Shown here: piece by piece, positions 34,547-47,020 of the stretch
Layout: each line of letters starts with the position of its first letter
Position numbering within the stretch: position 1 is the first letter of the stretch
Origin: Cryptomeria japonica
Lineage: Eukaryota > Streptophyta > Pinopsida > Cupressales > Cupressaceae
Direction: 5' to 3'
Assembly (NCBI RefSeq): GCF_030272615.1
Contig: NC_081415.1
Location: 378,125,892 to 378,189,891, forward strand
DNA length: 64,000 nt
Translations under genes and position numbers: made by a program
The notes under the pieces: generated by a model
Told to the model about the DNA's origin: nothing
Databases searched by the model: none
What the model saw: the letters and a program-made list of their open reading frames with translations, nothing else

Positions 34547-34846
34547 CACAAATCTTCTAACATATACCTGAAGTTTAGGCCAATGATAAAACTGTCCAAC
34601 CTGCTCTAAGGTCTTGTCAAGACCAAAATGTCCACCTAAGCTTCCTTGATGCTTCTCCTTGATGATATCATCCCTCATAGAACACTGAGGTATGTAAAGT
34701 GAGTGTCCTTTAAACAAGAGGCCTTCCTGCAACATGAAGTCAGAATATGCAACATGACAAACATTAGGAAACTTGGTGCAAACATCATATGCTTCACCAA
34801 AATCCTTGTCACCTTGGTATAGATCTTTGAGATTACTTAATCCCAC
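34547..34846 (-). pseudogene. Gypsy B integrase N-terminal zinc-binding part
   Basis: Reads leftward to the CACAA insertion site. It contains LLFKGHSLYIPQCSMRDDII and KEKHQGSLGGHFGLDKTLEQ, where the two His of the HHCC site lie, then FYHWPKLQVYVRRF. The Cys pair is on the other side of the insertion (QCPIC near 26455). The inner element therefore cuts the HHCC zinc site in two. Confidence 0.88.
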
Positions 34847-35511
34847 ACTTTGGAGCTACATTTCTTGGATGTATGAACTCTTCTACTTAAGGCATCTGCT
34901 ACCTTATTGGTGATTCCTTTCTTGTGTTTGATAGAAAAGGTATAGACCTGCAAGTGCTCAACCCATTTGATGTGTCTTTGATGCAACTTCTCCTGTCCAT
35001 TCAAGAAGCTGAGTGCATGGTTGTCAGTATAAACTATGAATTAATGCCACCATTTCTTAAGGGCTTGTACCAGGGCATACAACTCTAGGTCATAGGTAGA
35101 ATACTTTTGTTTTGCTTCATTGATTTTCTCAGAGAAAAATGCTACCGGATGACCTTCTTGGCTCAAAACTGCCCCTATTGCCAACTTGCTAGCATCACAC
35201 TCCATTGTGAAGAGCTGATTGAAATCAAGGAGCCTAAGATCAAGTAGTTCTGCCACTTTTTGTTTCAACAAGTCAAACCCCTTGTCTGGTGAACTAGTCC
35301 ACTTAAACTGACATTTCATTCTCCCCTTGATATTGTTCAATATAGGTGCACATATATAGCTAAACCCTCTAATAAACTTCCTATAGAAAGAAGGTAATCC
35401 ATGAAAATTTCTCACATCTTCTATTGTCTTAGGAGTAGGCCAATTAACTATTGCATCTACCTTGTTGGATCCATTTTCAAACAACCTTAAGAAACTACAA
35501 AGCCAAGACAT
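34847..35511 (-). pseudogene. Gypsy B RNase H domain
   Basis: Degrades the RNA strand of the RNA-DNA hybrid during reverse transcription. From 35511 leftward come the RT thumb end (WPTPKTIEDVRNFHGLPSFY) and the RNase H start FTMECDASKLAIGAVLSQEG with the first catalytic Asp, then AFFSEKINEAKQKYSTYDLE with the catalytic Glu. A stop near 35041 is followed in a shifted frame by segments equivalent to TDNHAL and a DALSR end near 34,885. The frame differs from the RT frame, so a frameshift lies at about 35,500. Confidence 0.85.
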
Positions 35512-36065
35512 ACTAGTTCAGTTTTGAAGAACTCACACTTGTCTAAGTTGATCATCAAATTTTCTTGATGTAGCTTCCTCAAGACTTGATCCAAATGTCT
35601 GATATGCTCCTCCCTTAACTTGCTAAAAATTAGAATGTCATCAAGATAAACAATCACAAATTTACCATTAAATTCTGCAAGCAGTTCATTCATTAGTCTC
35701 ATGAAGGTGCTAGGTGCATTTGTGAGACCAAAGGGCATCACCAAATATTCATAGAGTTCCTCATTAGTATTAAAGGTTGTTTTCCACTCATCTCTAGGTC
35801 TGATCCTTATTTGATGATAACCTGATTTCAAATCCACCTTGGAAAAGTAGCAAGCTCCTCCTAGGTAGTCAATTAGGTCCTCAATTCTTGGCATTGGAAA
35901 CCGATATCTAATTGTAATCTTGTTGATGGCTCTTGAGTCAGTGCACATTCTCCATTTTCCATCTTTCTTAGGTACCAAGATAGTAGGTACTACACATGGG
36001 CTTAGACTCTTCTTTATCAACCCCTTATCTAGCAATTCTTGCACTTGTCTTGCTATTTCTTCATT
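35487..36065 (-). pseudogene. Gypsy B reverse transcriptase
   Basis: RNA-dependent DNA polymerase. Seen in order: [33 protein letters not shown], the first catalytic Asp in [33 protein letters not shown], and the catalytic box in [14 protein letters not shown] near 35,650. The core motifs are all present and this segment has no stop inside, so RT is the best kept part of Gypsy B. It is in the same frame as gag and protease. Confidence 0.93.
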
Positions 36066-36803
36066 TTAAGTTGGTGTCATTTTGTAAGCAGCTTTATTTG
36101 GAGAGGTAGCTCTGGGTATGAGGTCTATCTGATGGTTCACATCTCTATATGGGGGTAAAGCATCTAGGATTTCATTGACAATAATGTCCTTGTACCGGTC
36201 CAACAAGGTCTTCACTTCTTGAGGTACTACCAGTTTAGGTTCAGACTTTGCCTCTTCTTTTGGTTTCACTATGATGGCATATCCTTGGTCCCCCTCATGC
36301 TTCAAATCTTTTAGGAACTCCTTCCTAATAATAAACATAACACTTGTTCCTACATGTCTTTCTTCTCTTGGTATAACCAAAGGATCCATTTGGAACTTCT
36401 GTCCTTCTTTGGTGATCACATAAGAATTCTTCTCCCCATCATGTAAGGCTTTGATATCATATTGCCAAGGGCGTCCAAGCAACAAATGGCATGCATCCAT
36501 TGGTAGTATATCACATAGCACTATGTCCTTATACTCTCCAATTTCAAAATCTATCCAGGCTTGCTCATCAACTAGCACATGTTGTCCCTTATTCAACCAT
36601 GATACCTTATAAGGATTGGTATGTGGTAACCTTTTCAACTTGAGTTTGTCTACCATCTCAACTGCTACAATATTCTCAATAGGTCTTGAATCCACTATGA
36701 CCCTACAAATCTTACCATATGATCTGCAAGTGGTTTTGAAGAGTGTATTTCTTTGAGTAGGTTCTTTGGCCTGCGGTACCTTCAACAAGGTCCTCCTTAA
36801 CAT
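36066..36803 (-). pseudogene. Gypsy B protease region
   Basis: Aspartic protease that cuts the polyprotein. The active-site segment reads CRVIVDSRPIENIVAVEMVD near 36,690: the DSG triplet is DSR, so the conserved Gly is lost. The downstream segment CDILPMDACHLLLGRPWQYD is the typical second half of Gypsy proteases. The frame then runs through VNEILDALPPYRDVNHQIDL into the RT start, with one stop near 36,065. Same frame as gag at 36873-37958. Confidence 0.85.
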
Positions 36804-36872
36804 TAGGTTCTCTCCATCTAAAACTGGTCCAACTTTGCTGATTGGTGAGGTAACACTTTGAGTGTCTTCCTC

Positions 36873-37958
36873 CTACACCAATTGTGTTCTTCTTTCACCT
36901 ACATAAGAACTTGAAGTCTTTTCAGGACACCGGTTCATTGTGTGGCCTACTTGATGACAATGAAAGCATTTACTGATGAAAACTATGGGTCCTCTTCCTT
37001 GAGTACCAAATCTTCCCCTAAAGTTGTTTCTTCCTCTAGAGTTGCCTCTAAACAGACCATTCTTGCTAAAGTTATCCCCACTATGTTCAATTTGATTGCT
37101 TTCTTCATTCTTTCTAGAGTTATGACCCCTTCCAAAGGTGCCTCTTCCTCTGAATCCTTTACCACCTCTACCTCTTTGATTGGACTCACTTTTTCTCTTG
37201 ATCTTGTCCTCTACTCTCAAGGCCAACTAAAAACTCTTATGAAGTGTCTCAGGTGCCATCATGCTAATTTCATATTGAATTCTTTGTCTTAGACCATTTA
37301 GGTATCTAGCTACCTTCTCCACTTCTTCCTCTTGTTTCCTTTCTCTTAGAGTTAGATTGTTGAACTCCTCTGTATAAGCACTCACATCCATTTCCATTTC
37401 CCTCAAACTCATAAATGTCTTGTGCATCTGCACCTCATAATCTAGTGGAAGGAATTGAGTTTTGATTCTGATCTTGATTCTCTCCCAAGAGTTTATCATC
37501 TTTCTTCCGGTTTGTTCCCTCTCTTCTTGCATCATATTCCACCACACTAAAGACGATCCTTTCAACTTGGTCTTGTCCATGTTGACCCTCTTCTCTTTTG
37601 CAACCTTTTTATATTCAAAATAGTTGTTCAAAGCTTCTATCCAATCCAACAGTTCTTCTCCATTCAGGCTACCACTATAGATCGATAAACCATCCAGGTT
37701 ATCTTTGTTGAGTGATTTAAGGGCATCTAAAAAGATTTTTTTATCTTTCTCCAACTCCTTTTCTACTACCACTCCTATCACATTTGCATCTTCATCATCA
37801 GTTTCATCACCCCACTCTGTGATCTTGCCCTTACCTTTCTTGGAATCTTGCTCCCAGGCTTCACTAAGCATGTCTTGGACCAACTTCCTAATGGCCTCTT
37901 GACTCATTGCCTTGGGTGGCATGCTGTTGGCTTCTGATTCTACCTCTTGGTCTAACAT
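36873..37958 (-). pseudogene. Gypsy B gag with zinc knuckle
   Basis: Start taken as ATG 37958, 22 bases after the primer site. The capsid part holds LDWIEALNNYFEYKKVAKEK, LKGSSLVWWNMMQEEREQTG, MHKTFMSLREMEMDVSAYTE and VEKVARYLNGLRQRIQYEIS, the standard retrotransposon Gag pattern. After one stop (near 37227) the same frame has a Gly/Arg-rich stretch and the knuckle CFHCHQVGHTMNRC at about 36,925-36,965. Apart from that stop, gag is intact. Confidence 0.92.
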
Positions 37959-37979
37959 ACTCCACTTTTTTCAATTAAG

Positions 37980-37993
37980 TGGCGCTGATACCA
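37980..37993 (-). other. Primer binding site of Gypsy B
   Basis: On the minus strand TGGTATCAGCGCCA, three bases past the LTR end. It starts as an initiator Met-type site but differs from the TGGTATCAGAGC of the other elements after nine bases. Confidence 0.8.
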
Positions 37994-37996
37994 ATC

Positions 37997-39612
37997 TGAT
38001 GTAGAAGGTTTGCTCACTCCTACCGGTTTAGCTAATTCTTGATGTCTCTCTAGGCAGTCTCTTGAACCATCTGATTTTTCCACTCTTTCCAACCTTCCAA
38101 AGGTTATAGGGCCCACCCTTAATGACCTTCCCAAGGTCCTTAGACTAAGGTGACCTCCTCTTGTTTAGTGAGTGTCCAATACTCCTTATTTGAGACTTTC
38201 CTACTACACACCTTCTCACACTTCCACCAAGAGCCAACCCTCGCTACCTTAGGATCTTCTCTCACACATTACGAACTCTCATAGGGTTGAATTTATGTTT
38301 TTTAATAACTCTATTTCTTCAACTAGGACCTTGGAGAGTACTGGTTCCAAGCTTAAAGACCAATTTGCACTTTTAGGCCTACTAGGAGACCTAGTCCAAT
38401 TAGCCCTGCTGGTGAGGTATTTTGCACTTTCCTACCTGCATTCCTACACACCGGTATGAACTCTTTGGCTTTTCGGATACCCTTTTGGAATTTTCATACA
38501 ATATCTCAGAATTGGATCTGGGTTTGGTTGCTAGCTGTCCTAACCCTTTTTTAGGCCTAATTCCTCCTTTTAAGCCTACAAAATAGGGTCTTGCTCAAAT
38601 GCCTTCACTAGTCCAATTGCTCAAGGATTTTGATGATTGTTTTAGGTTTTTACACCCATGAGGATGTCCAATCCAACTTGGAACCAAATCCATCCAACGA
38701 ATTTACCCATCTAGGGCTTGTTGTCCATGTTCCCCATTGCTTGCCAACTCAACGTGCCAAGCCTAGGGTATGGTGGCAAATATGGAGTTTGCCTCCCTTA
38801 TCTTAAAAAAAATGCAAATGTACTTTACAAGGCCTCCTAGCATTCCACAAGGTTTCAGTATGTGGTTCCACCATGGAATGCTAGGTTTGAGCCATGAGGT
38901 CTTCAAAACCCTTGTTTCAAGGTCTTTGAGTCCCGCTTGTAACAAAAATGACAAAACTTACAAAATATAACACTTCAAACCCTCAAATCACCATGTAATG
39001 AAATTTATGTCTCTGTTCTAACAATCCATGCCCTGGTTAGGGCTTGGAAGTCCGTAGAGATTGTACAATACCAAGAAAAATCAAAGCAAATCATTGAAAA
39101 CACAACAAATTGAAGGCTAAATCTTGCTCTCCTTATTCCAAATCTTCAAAAAACCTTCTCATCAGTTGTCCCAGGCCTTATATCAGCCTTGGGTTGGTTA
39201 TCTTCTAACTGAAAAAGACAACCAACTTGTCATTGGTGCATGGAAAAATGCAAAAGTTGAAAAGTTGCAAAGTTGCTATGAGCAACTTTTGCAACTTTTT
39301 ACAACTTTTACATAATTGAGCAACTTTGGCCCAAATCAAACCTAGATCACTTCTAAAGTTCCAAATGACCTTAAAAACCATTAACCACATGAAACAACCT
39401 ATTAGAACATAAAACCAACTTATTCTACCAAGTACTCTACCTGGCACCCTTAAGAGCCCATAGGCCAACATTGGCCAATCAGTGACTGCTAGGGTCCTTA
39501 CATACATCTGAGTACTTGTTCACTAACCTATTGAGCTTATAAAAAACCAAAATCTCATGATTCCTAACCCTTTTAACCTACACAACAAAATTTCTCTTTT
39601 GCTCCTGCACCA
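37997..39612 (-). repeat. 5' LTR of Gypsy B
   Basis: 1616 bp, same ends as the left copy and followed on the right by CCATC. Frames 38770-38970 and 39205-39507 repeat those of the left LTR because the DNA is duplicated and are not genes. Confidence 0.92.
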
Positions 39613-39617
39613 CCATC

Positions 39618-40269
39618 CCATCCAATGGTTGAAAAAGATTCTATCTCCATAGCATCTTATGATGATTCCCTTATACCTTTCCATTTATTCCAAGATGATC
39701 CCTTTCCATCTCAAGAGAAAATAATCCTTCCTAAGCAAGATCATGATGCCTCTTCCACCTTTTCAAATGATCTTATTCAAAATGAAGAGTCAAACACCCT
39801 TCCTACTCTATCCAATGGTCCTCTTCCACATCAAGATCAAAGTATACCTTCAACTTCTTGTCATAATCCTCCATGTTCACCTCACAGATCCATCATTCCT
39901 ATAAAGCCCTCTCGTGATCCTACAAGTCAAAATATTTATAAACACAAAGGGTTAGACCTTCACAAGCAAGAACCCCTCCATGTTAAAGAAACTATTAAGA
40001 GTCATGGTCTCAGTGACATTCCTCAAAATGTTGGTACCCGTACTAAACCAAAATTCAAGTACACGCCTTCTCCTTCATCTCTTCCATTGATTTTAGGACC
40101 CTATATTCCTCCATCCCTTATGTAGGATCAACAAAGGTGTACATCTTTGCATACCTTCCATCCATCTAAAAGGACACAAAGACCCACTGAGAAAAAGAAA
40201 GCAAAATCAAAAGCTATATGGGTTCCTAAGGCACTTGTAGAAGCAATGGGTTCCAAGAAAAAATCATGA
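39618..40269 (+). pseudogene. Outer element gag, C-terminal part
   Basis: Resumes in phase the frame that stops at 23665 once Gypsy B and one CCATC are taken out. About 215 codons of low-complexity, Ser/Pro/Gln/Asn-rich sequence (for example SNDLIQNEESNTLPTLSNGP), one stop at 40123, then KKAKSKAIWVPKALVEAMGS and TGA at 40267. A Ser/Pro-rich tail after the zinc finger occurs in some gag-only plant elements. No protease motif follows, so the element coding seems to end here. Confidence 0.65.
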
Positions 40270-43200
40270 AAAATTAAAAACCATGTGGATCCCTAAGCAT
40301 CTCCTTGAAGCACAATAGTCTAAAGAAAATTCCAAATCAACATGCAATATTGTTGTTCCTCCATCCAAATCTTCCAAATATATTTCTCCATCACCTCCTT
40401 CATCCATTTTGGATCCTTATATCCCAAATCCCTTGTTGTTCCTCCATCCAAATCTCAAAATTTTAGATCCACTTTTCCTCCATCAATCCACCATCTCTCA
40501 AGATGTGTTCCAATGTTGATCTCGCCAACATTTACATTCTCTCATGCACCAAACTTTCAATATCTAGTCCATTACCCAACACCTTTTTTTCATCCTTCCA
40601 TCCCCCTTATCCAATCCTTTGCATAAGGCTTTATCCTAGTTTCATTTCAAAATCCAAAAAACTAAGGAAATCAACATTGGAGATGCTGAACATATACACT
40701 TAGCTAAGTCCTTCTTGGAAAGACATCTTTATCCGACTCTTCAAACAAAGACCAGTGAACTACATACACAAAACTCCCTGACCCTACGAACAACATGCAC
40801 CTTAAACAATATATATCTAAGGGCTGGGTTAGTTTCGGTTTTTCTTTTTGCATTGCATATCTTTTTCTTAAAAGCACTGCATCGCATATAGTTTTTAAAT
40901 GCGTCGCATTCACAAAATTTCTGCGTTTGCATATAGCAACATTAATAAAACAAGGCAAATGTCCACGTTTATCATTTGTTTGTATTCTAGACAAACAAGG
41001 GTCATCTCCTTTCTTATATATTCAGACATGAAGTCCTTGAGGTCATAAGGTCATTCATTTTCAATGTTACCCTATGACGACGCTTTACTTATGGTTGGAT
41101 AGTGATTTCACTATTTGAGACTTGTTACCCCAAAATCTATCAATTGCTATATCTCAAACACATAAACAAAATCTCTAATTCATTCGAGACACCTAGCTGA
41201 TCATATGACTAGTGAAAAATATAACATTCTACTTCAGCGTCCCTGTAATTGTCACACCCAAGTAGGTTTCATTACTTACAAGTCAGGCAAGAAAAAAAAA
41301 AGAAGAGAAAAAGTGCTATGCCAAATATTCATCTCAAGGCAAAAGAGAAATGATATATAATTGAAATATCACGCATACAAGTGCAACAAAAAGCTTGGCT
41401 ATGGGAACATGCGAGTAACTCCATTAGGGCTATGGACACCTGCTAGCAATGGAACAATATTTGGGAAATTATAGTCTATAACCTCATCAGAGCTCTAAAA
41501 GCTTGCTAGTAGCAAGGCTCTATTCGGGATGCTTTTGAAATTAAAATAATCGATGTAGCTAGTCATATAGTGTGCTAAGTATCTTTAGTGAACACAAGAG
41601 AAAGAATTAACTCATTTGCACTCACATGGGCAAAACAAGATCAAAGTTTCAAGAACCAATGGGGAAGTTATCTGCATCTCCATATGTAAATCCTAGTCAC
41701 TAAGTGTGTTAATTTGGATGTTCCAAGGGACCTTAAGGATCGATTGACCGCTTATCTATGAAATTTTTTTGTACCTCCAATTCAATTGGTGTATTACGAA
41801 GTGCTAAACAAACACGGTCATCCTTGTTCAAATAGGAAATGCATCTTCATCATGCATATTGCATTAACATAGATCATATAAAAAATTCATTGTCTCCACA
41901 TGCATTCTATAGACCATCTTGTCATATAGGCCTGCATACTGGGGGCATAGCTGAAAAAATCGTGAAAAAAATCATAAAATGTCTTGAACAAAATCCTAAA
42001 AATAAAAAACTCACAAAATAAAAAAAACTGAAAATTCAAAGCAAGAAAGCATAGACTATCCTTCAAACCAAATTAAACACAAAAAAACTCTCAAGGTCTG
42101 CAATCAAACTTATCTCATGTCTTGTTAATCAATCTATCAAACTCTATCAAACATCAACATGTCTTATACAAGGAAAGGTACACTCGAAACCAGACAAATC
42201 AGTCTTATACGGGGTACTTACTCTTTGAAACAGGACATTCCTATCAATGATCACACAAATCAAAACAATGACATAGATCAGTATGGCTATCGGATTTTTT
42301 CCAGGTTTGTCTTATCTCCTATACTAAAGTGTTGCATCTTTTCTTTCACTTGTACATATCTTTAAGTCGCTTTTGTGACATCCTCATTCTTTTGGTACCC
42401 TCATGGCTTGAAACCGATCAATGTCCTAGTCTTAGGGTAATCGATTGATCAATTTACATGTCCTAGGCAGTTCAATCAATTAATCTTTCTATCGGTAGTA
42501 CCAGGTCATCCACTCTGAGTCAGTCACCTGTCTCCAAACTACTGAAGAGTTTTATCACTGAGTAAACAAGCAAAACATGACTATTGAAAACAATCACTAA
42601 ACTGTTTGAGATATGATTGAAATTTTCTTTGTGTGTTGTCTTTTAAATATTTTTTGATTATTATTCCCTCTGAGTAACTCAAGGAAGTCTATCTTGACTA
42701 AGAGGAGGAAGGATTGGGGGCATAATACTTTTCTTTGTTTTCTGCTTGTAGGAATGAATCCGATGATGTGGAAACATCCAATCAACTGGGTGTCTGTGAT
42801 AAGTGCCTTCGCATCAAGGTGAAATCGCCACACATACCTCGACTCTGATTATATATATTCTACAGGGAGGTTGGAGTTATTTCTTTTTTTGTTTTGAGGG
42901 AATTTCTTTAATGTGCAATCTGGATGCATGCGTATTATGTCCAAGGATATGAATGAAAAAAGGGTCATTGAGGACAAGATAATTAATATTGCATCTGAAA
43001 AGAAAGGAACTTTATTTTGCCTATTATATTTGTAAAATGCTCAGTGAAGAAAATTAAGCATACCAAATCTAGTGACTAAGTTTAGGTTGCATTCATTCTA
43101 AATTTTATGCATTTCAAGTGATTTTGATATGATAACAATGATCTCTTTTTCTTTTGAATGAGAGTCTGAAGCAATTGTCATTGCTAAATGGTCTCTTTTT

Positions 43201-43642
43201 CATCATCGTTTCTCTGATCGAGTACTTCTGTATTGAGATGTTAGCCGCATACATGAGAATCTTATATAAATCCATACATGTCATTATATACTTATTTGCA
43301 TTCATATTATTGCATAAAAAAACTAAACATTTTCATTACTGGTTACTCATTTTCATCATTTATTTGCATATAAGAAACAAAAAAATAAACATCCATATTC
43401 ATCTGCATTACATACATCCATACTAAAAAAGATATGCATACATATATAATAAAGCATATAGAAAAGCATCTCATAATCAATCAAGACAAGTACGATGAAA
43501 TCAAATCAAGAGCTCGTATATCTCATCATAATCTCAGTGTCTAAGAGTACAAATGATATCAACTATCAAATACAATGTCTCATCAGAGCAAGAATCGTAT
43601 AGGCTACAAAAATATATAACAAAATCTAGGAGATATAATAAA
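40270..43642 (+). other. Noncoding internal part of the outer element
   Basis: About 3.4 kb with no pol motif. Open frames are below 100 codons and lack family features. A GAUC-rich stretch near 42410-42500 holds ATCGATTGATCAAT-type words, and GGATTGGGGGCATAATAC near 42710 resembles an internal purine tract. Confidence 0.6.
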
Positions 43643-45480
43643 TCTATCTCTCTGCTTCTCCCTCATCGCTAGGTGAAGGAGGAGGTGCTTGCTGACCGAT
43701 GTCTTGTCTGGGTTCTCTAGCTCCCTCAGATCGAGCCATATACTAAGAATACAAAACAACCTACTGCGCTACTGGGACCACTACACTATAAGCTACGACA
43801 TAATAGGTTGCATGACTCGTCTAATGCAAAACCTCTCACTAAAGAGCATCATGCTCTGTTCTGACCTTTGCAAGCTATTGCTCTCACTCTATAAGCTATG
43901 TCTGCACCACTATTAATTATGATTGCAAACCTATCAACCTCGATCTCAAAGACTGTACTACATCTGGTACTCCATGCTTGCTCCCGACATCCCCCTCTCC
44001 GCCTCCCTGATCATCTCTTCACTGCCTAACCTGCCTAGGAGTCGCTCTATCATCCTCACCTCCAACCTTTGCTACCCTACTAGTACTAGCCCCAACCCCA
44101 ACAACTCCTAAGGATCCACCCTCCCCTCTTTGTCGTTGTCTAACTCCCAATGGTACCTTGCTTCTACTAGCACTAGGATCACCTCCTACTCGCCTAGGTA
44201 CATCCGCTCTCTGTCCCTGTACCTACCCTCATCCCTATACCTACCCTCATCCTTGTACCTGACCTGCTACCTATGCATGTGCTGGTGCATCATCCTCAAC
44301 CTCCTCTATAAGAGGTGCATGCTCTCCCAAATCTGTAAATCGAGGGAAAGGATGTCTTTGAAACCAATGTCTATACTAGGGCAATGCTCGCGCATTTGCA
44401 ACATCCTCTAGATAATCCCATCTCTATGGCTGTAAACCCGCTAACTTCTGCATGCTCAGTGCATATGATAGTCTCAATGCCCATCCTCATCTCTCCTCAT
44501 CCCCATATCAAGTGTATGCTGTGAACTCCTGGGATATACTCTATGGTCTCACATACTGTCTCATCACCCTAGACACTACAAATCGCTCAATAATAAACAC
44601 CAATCTGCCAATGAGAGGTTGAGTCATAAACATATCCTTCCTCTATGCTCTCCAATCATCCCACAACTCTAGACCCCTATACGGTCTCCATACTACAACA
44701 ATCAAATAATCCAACTACCTCCTCCAATAGTCACTCTTGCCCAGATGGGGTTGAGTAACATAACTTGAATAACAACAAACAATAGGCTGGTGCGCCTCTC
44801 TAGAATCATCTACAATAGGTCTGCATACTGGGATGTGCTCCCATTCCCATATCTGTAGAACTAAAACACCTGTTGCCATGCTCTTCCCCTCCCGATACAT
44901 AATCTCGTGCATCTCATGATACATGTGAGCAAGTAAGCATGATCCCCACCCTAATCTCATGGGATGAGTCAATAACCTCTCAAGCATTTTGCTCCAACCA
45001 CATAGAAATCCCTTCTATCCTCTATTAGGCATCACAAAAGATCCAATCATACCTGCCAAAACACACGCCAGAGGGTATTGATCACCATATTTTCTCATCA
45101 AATCATCCCACATAATAGCACAATCAAGAATAGTCTCATCATGGAATATCTGTCTTAATACTAAAACACCTGGTCATTGAGTAGAATCATAATCAACCTT
45201 GTCTCTAGCGAACAAAATCCTCAAAGTCCTATATATATATCTTCCATCGTGATAGTCATCTCTCCAACTGGTAAATGAAAGGTGTTATGCTCTTAATGAA
45301 AATGCTTGACTAAAGCAGTGATTCACACATATATTAGGCATCTGTAATAGGTATCTAAATCCACACAAACTAATATGAGCTCTCTCTACATCTGATAACT
45401 CGCAAACTAGCCTCATCGTCGATGGAAATGTACACCAAAACTGAATATCTGGTATTCGAATCTACAAAATCGAACATACA
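43643..45480 (-). pseudogene. Plant mobile domain (MAIN-like) pseudogene, antisense within the outer element
   Basis: The minus strand carries, with frameshifts and many in-frame stops, the marks of the plant mobile domain: EHNTFHLPVGEMTITMEDIY near 45,270, LACVLAG then LLTHPMRLGWGSCLLAHMYH, VLVLQIWEWEHIPVCRP near 44,830, WRPYRGLELWDDWRA near 44,680, and VSRVMRQYVRP near 44,560. A polar Arg/Gly/Asp-rich tail continues to about 43,640. The one uninterrupted part is 44987-44715. The domain is known from host proteins of the MAIL/MAIN group and from transposon-encoded proteins. It runs against the direction of the element, so it was probably captured or belongs to an antisense transcript. It cannot be functional here. 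Confidence 0.78.
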
Positions 45481-47007
45481 AATCGTTAGTACGTGATCCA
45501 ATTTGCGCTAAGAATGTGATAAAAATACTATAGAATCCAAATATACAATGTTCAAAATCATAAATTGATGTTTACACTCTCAAAAATGCTTCTTGTTTTT
45601 AATACAAGTTTTCATAGACAATCAGAAACTCGTACGAGCCAAAATACATGTTGAACGAGTAAAAAGTCTCATACAACAATTTAATACTCTTCGCATGATA
45701 AAATGGTCAATCAAGAATATTTTTGTATGATTCATGGGATAACACCACACGATAAACCCTATATGTCCATATGACTAAACAAAAAAGGATAGATACTCAT
45801 TTGATAAATGGTTATGAACCACATGACAAAATGATGACAATGACTTTAAACAAAATTAAAAATGCAAAAATTTAGTAAATATTCAAAAATTAAGAAATGC
45901 ACAGGCTAAAGATTGATCACTTACTATTGGGTCGTAGTTCCGCAGTTGATTATGACATCTCTGGTGCTCAAATCGATGCTCCTAAATCAGAATGGCCATT
46001 TTTCTTCAAAGGAGGTTTTTCAAATTTTTAAACTCTGAGAGGTAAAAATGAATTAAAAATGACACATTGAACCCCTTATATAACCTAAACCCTAATTTTT
46101 AAACTTGCTCTGATGGACATAAAACTTGTATCCTTGACTAAATCGCCTGTCCTGAGTACATTTTTGGGATCGAAATCGAAATTTGATGTCAATTTCACGA
46201 CGTTGACCACTTAGCACTTTCATCTTCAAGGCAATTTTCGAATCATTTTGCGCTTAATTCTAAATCTCAATCTAACTATCAAATCAACTCTGATTTTAAT
46301 TCTTCAACATCAATCTTCGTGCTCAAATAATTATCATCACTAAAAATTGCCTAATCAGTGTACCCTCACTATCTTTTGATTTCGCATCTTTTCAATGATC
46401 ATCATCATCAAAAGTCGAGAAATTTTTCAAATATTCATCCAAAGTGGAGCAAAAATATTTTCAAACAAAGACAATCAATTAAACCTCGTTACTAGGGGCA
46501 TCTTAACTAAATCACATCATATCAAGTTGAGATTCTTTGATGTCAAATAAAGCAATCTCTAGGGGCATATCAATCTTTCTCCTTGTCTGAATCATTCTTC
46601 AAATCGATGTTCAGTTTCATCACATCAAATCAAGCTGGAAATTTTCTCTTGCTAATTGGTTCTTGTTCAATCAAGTTCGTAATCAGTTTTATCACTTTGC
46701 TCAGTCGGTTCTTGTTCAGTCAAGTTTGGAATCAGCTATGTCTCTCGCTCAATCTAGTTCAATCAAGTTCTAGATCAATGTTCATTTCTTGATCCATCAA
46801 GTTCAAGAAAGGTATCTCGCTCTTTGTCAATTCTTGTTCAATCAAGTTTAGGATCAGTATCGCTTTAATCAAATCTGTTAAGTTTCATCATTTCAAATCA
46901 AGCTTAACATCTTGTTCTTCATCAGTTTGTGATCCATCAAGTTCAAAACTAATATCTATTTGACATCAACTATTCTTTGAACCAATGCATTGCTCGCACA
47001 TTAATTC
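45481..47007. other. 3' internal part of the outer element
   Basis: No gene seen. On the minus strand TTATATAAGG at 46074-46083 upstream of the mobile-domain pseudogene is a TATA-like sequence that could have been its promoter. From 46580 to 46970 the phrase TTCTTGTTCAATCAAGTT and variants recur, giving a weak dispersed repeat. Confidence 0.5.
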
Positions 47008-47020
47008 AAAGAGGGGCAAA
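47008..47020 (+). other. Polypurine tract of the outer element
   Basis: AAAGAGGGGCAAA directly before TGTAATACCC of the 3' LTR. Confidence 0.75.

Larger units (their letters stand above)
23666..39612 (-). mobile_element. Gypsy B: chromodomain Ty3/Gypsy element (chromovirus), inserted in the outer gag
   Basis: LTRs at 23666-25279 and 37997-39612 with a CCATC target duplication (23661-23665, 39613-39617). The element reads leftward: primer site by the right LTR, then gag, protease, RT, RNase H, integrase and chromodomain. It was later cut in the integrase zinc-binding region by the 26473-34546 element. Without that insert it is about 7.9 kb, normal for a plant chromovirus. The coding part holds a few stops and frameshifts, so it is inactive. 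Confidence 0.95.
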
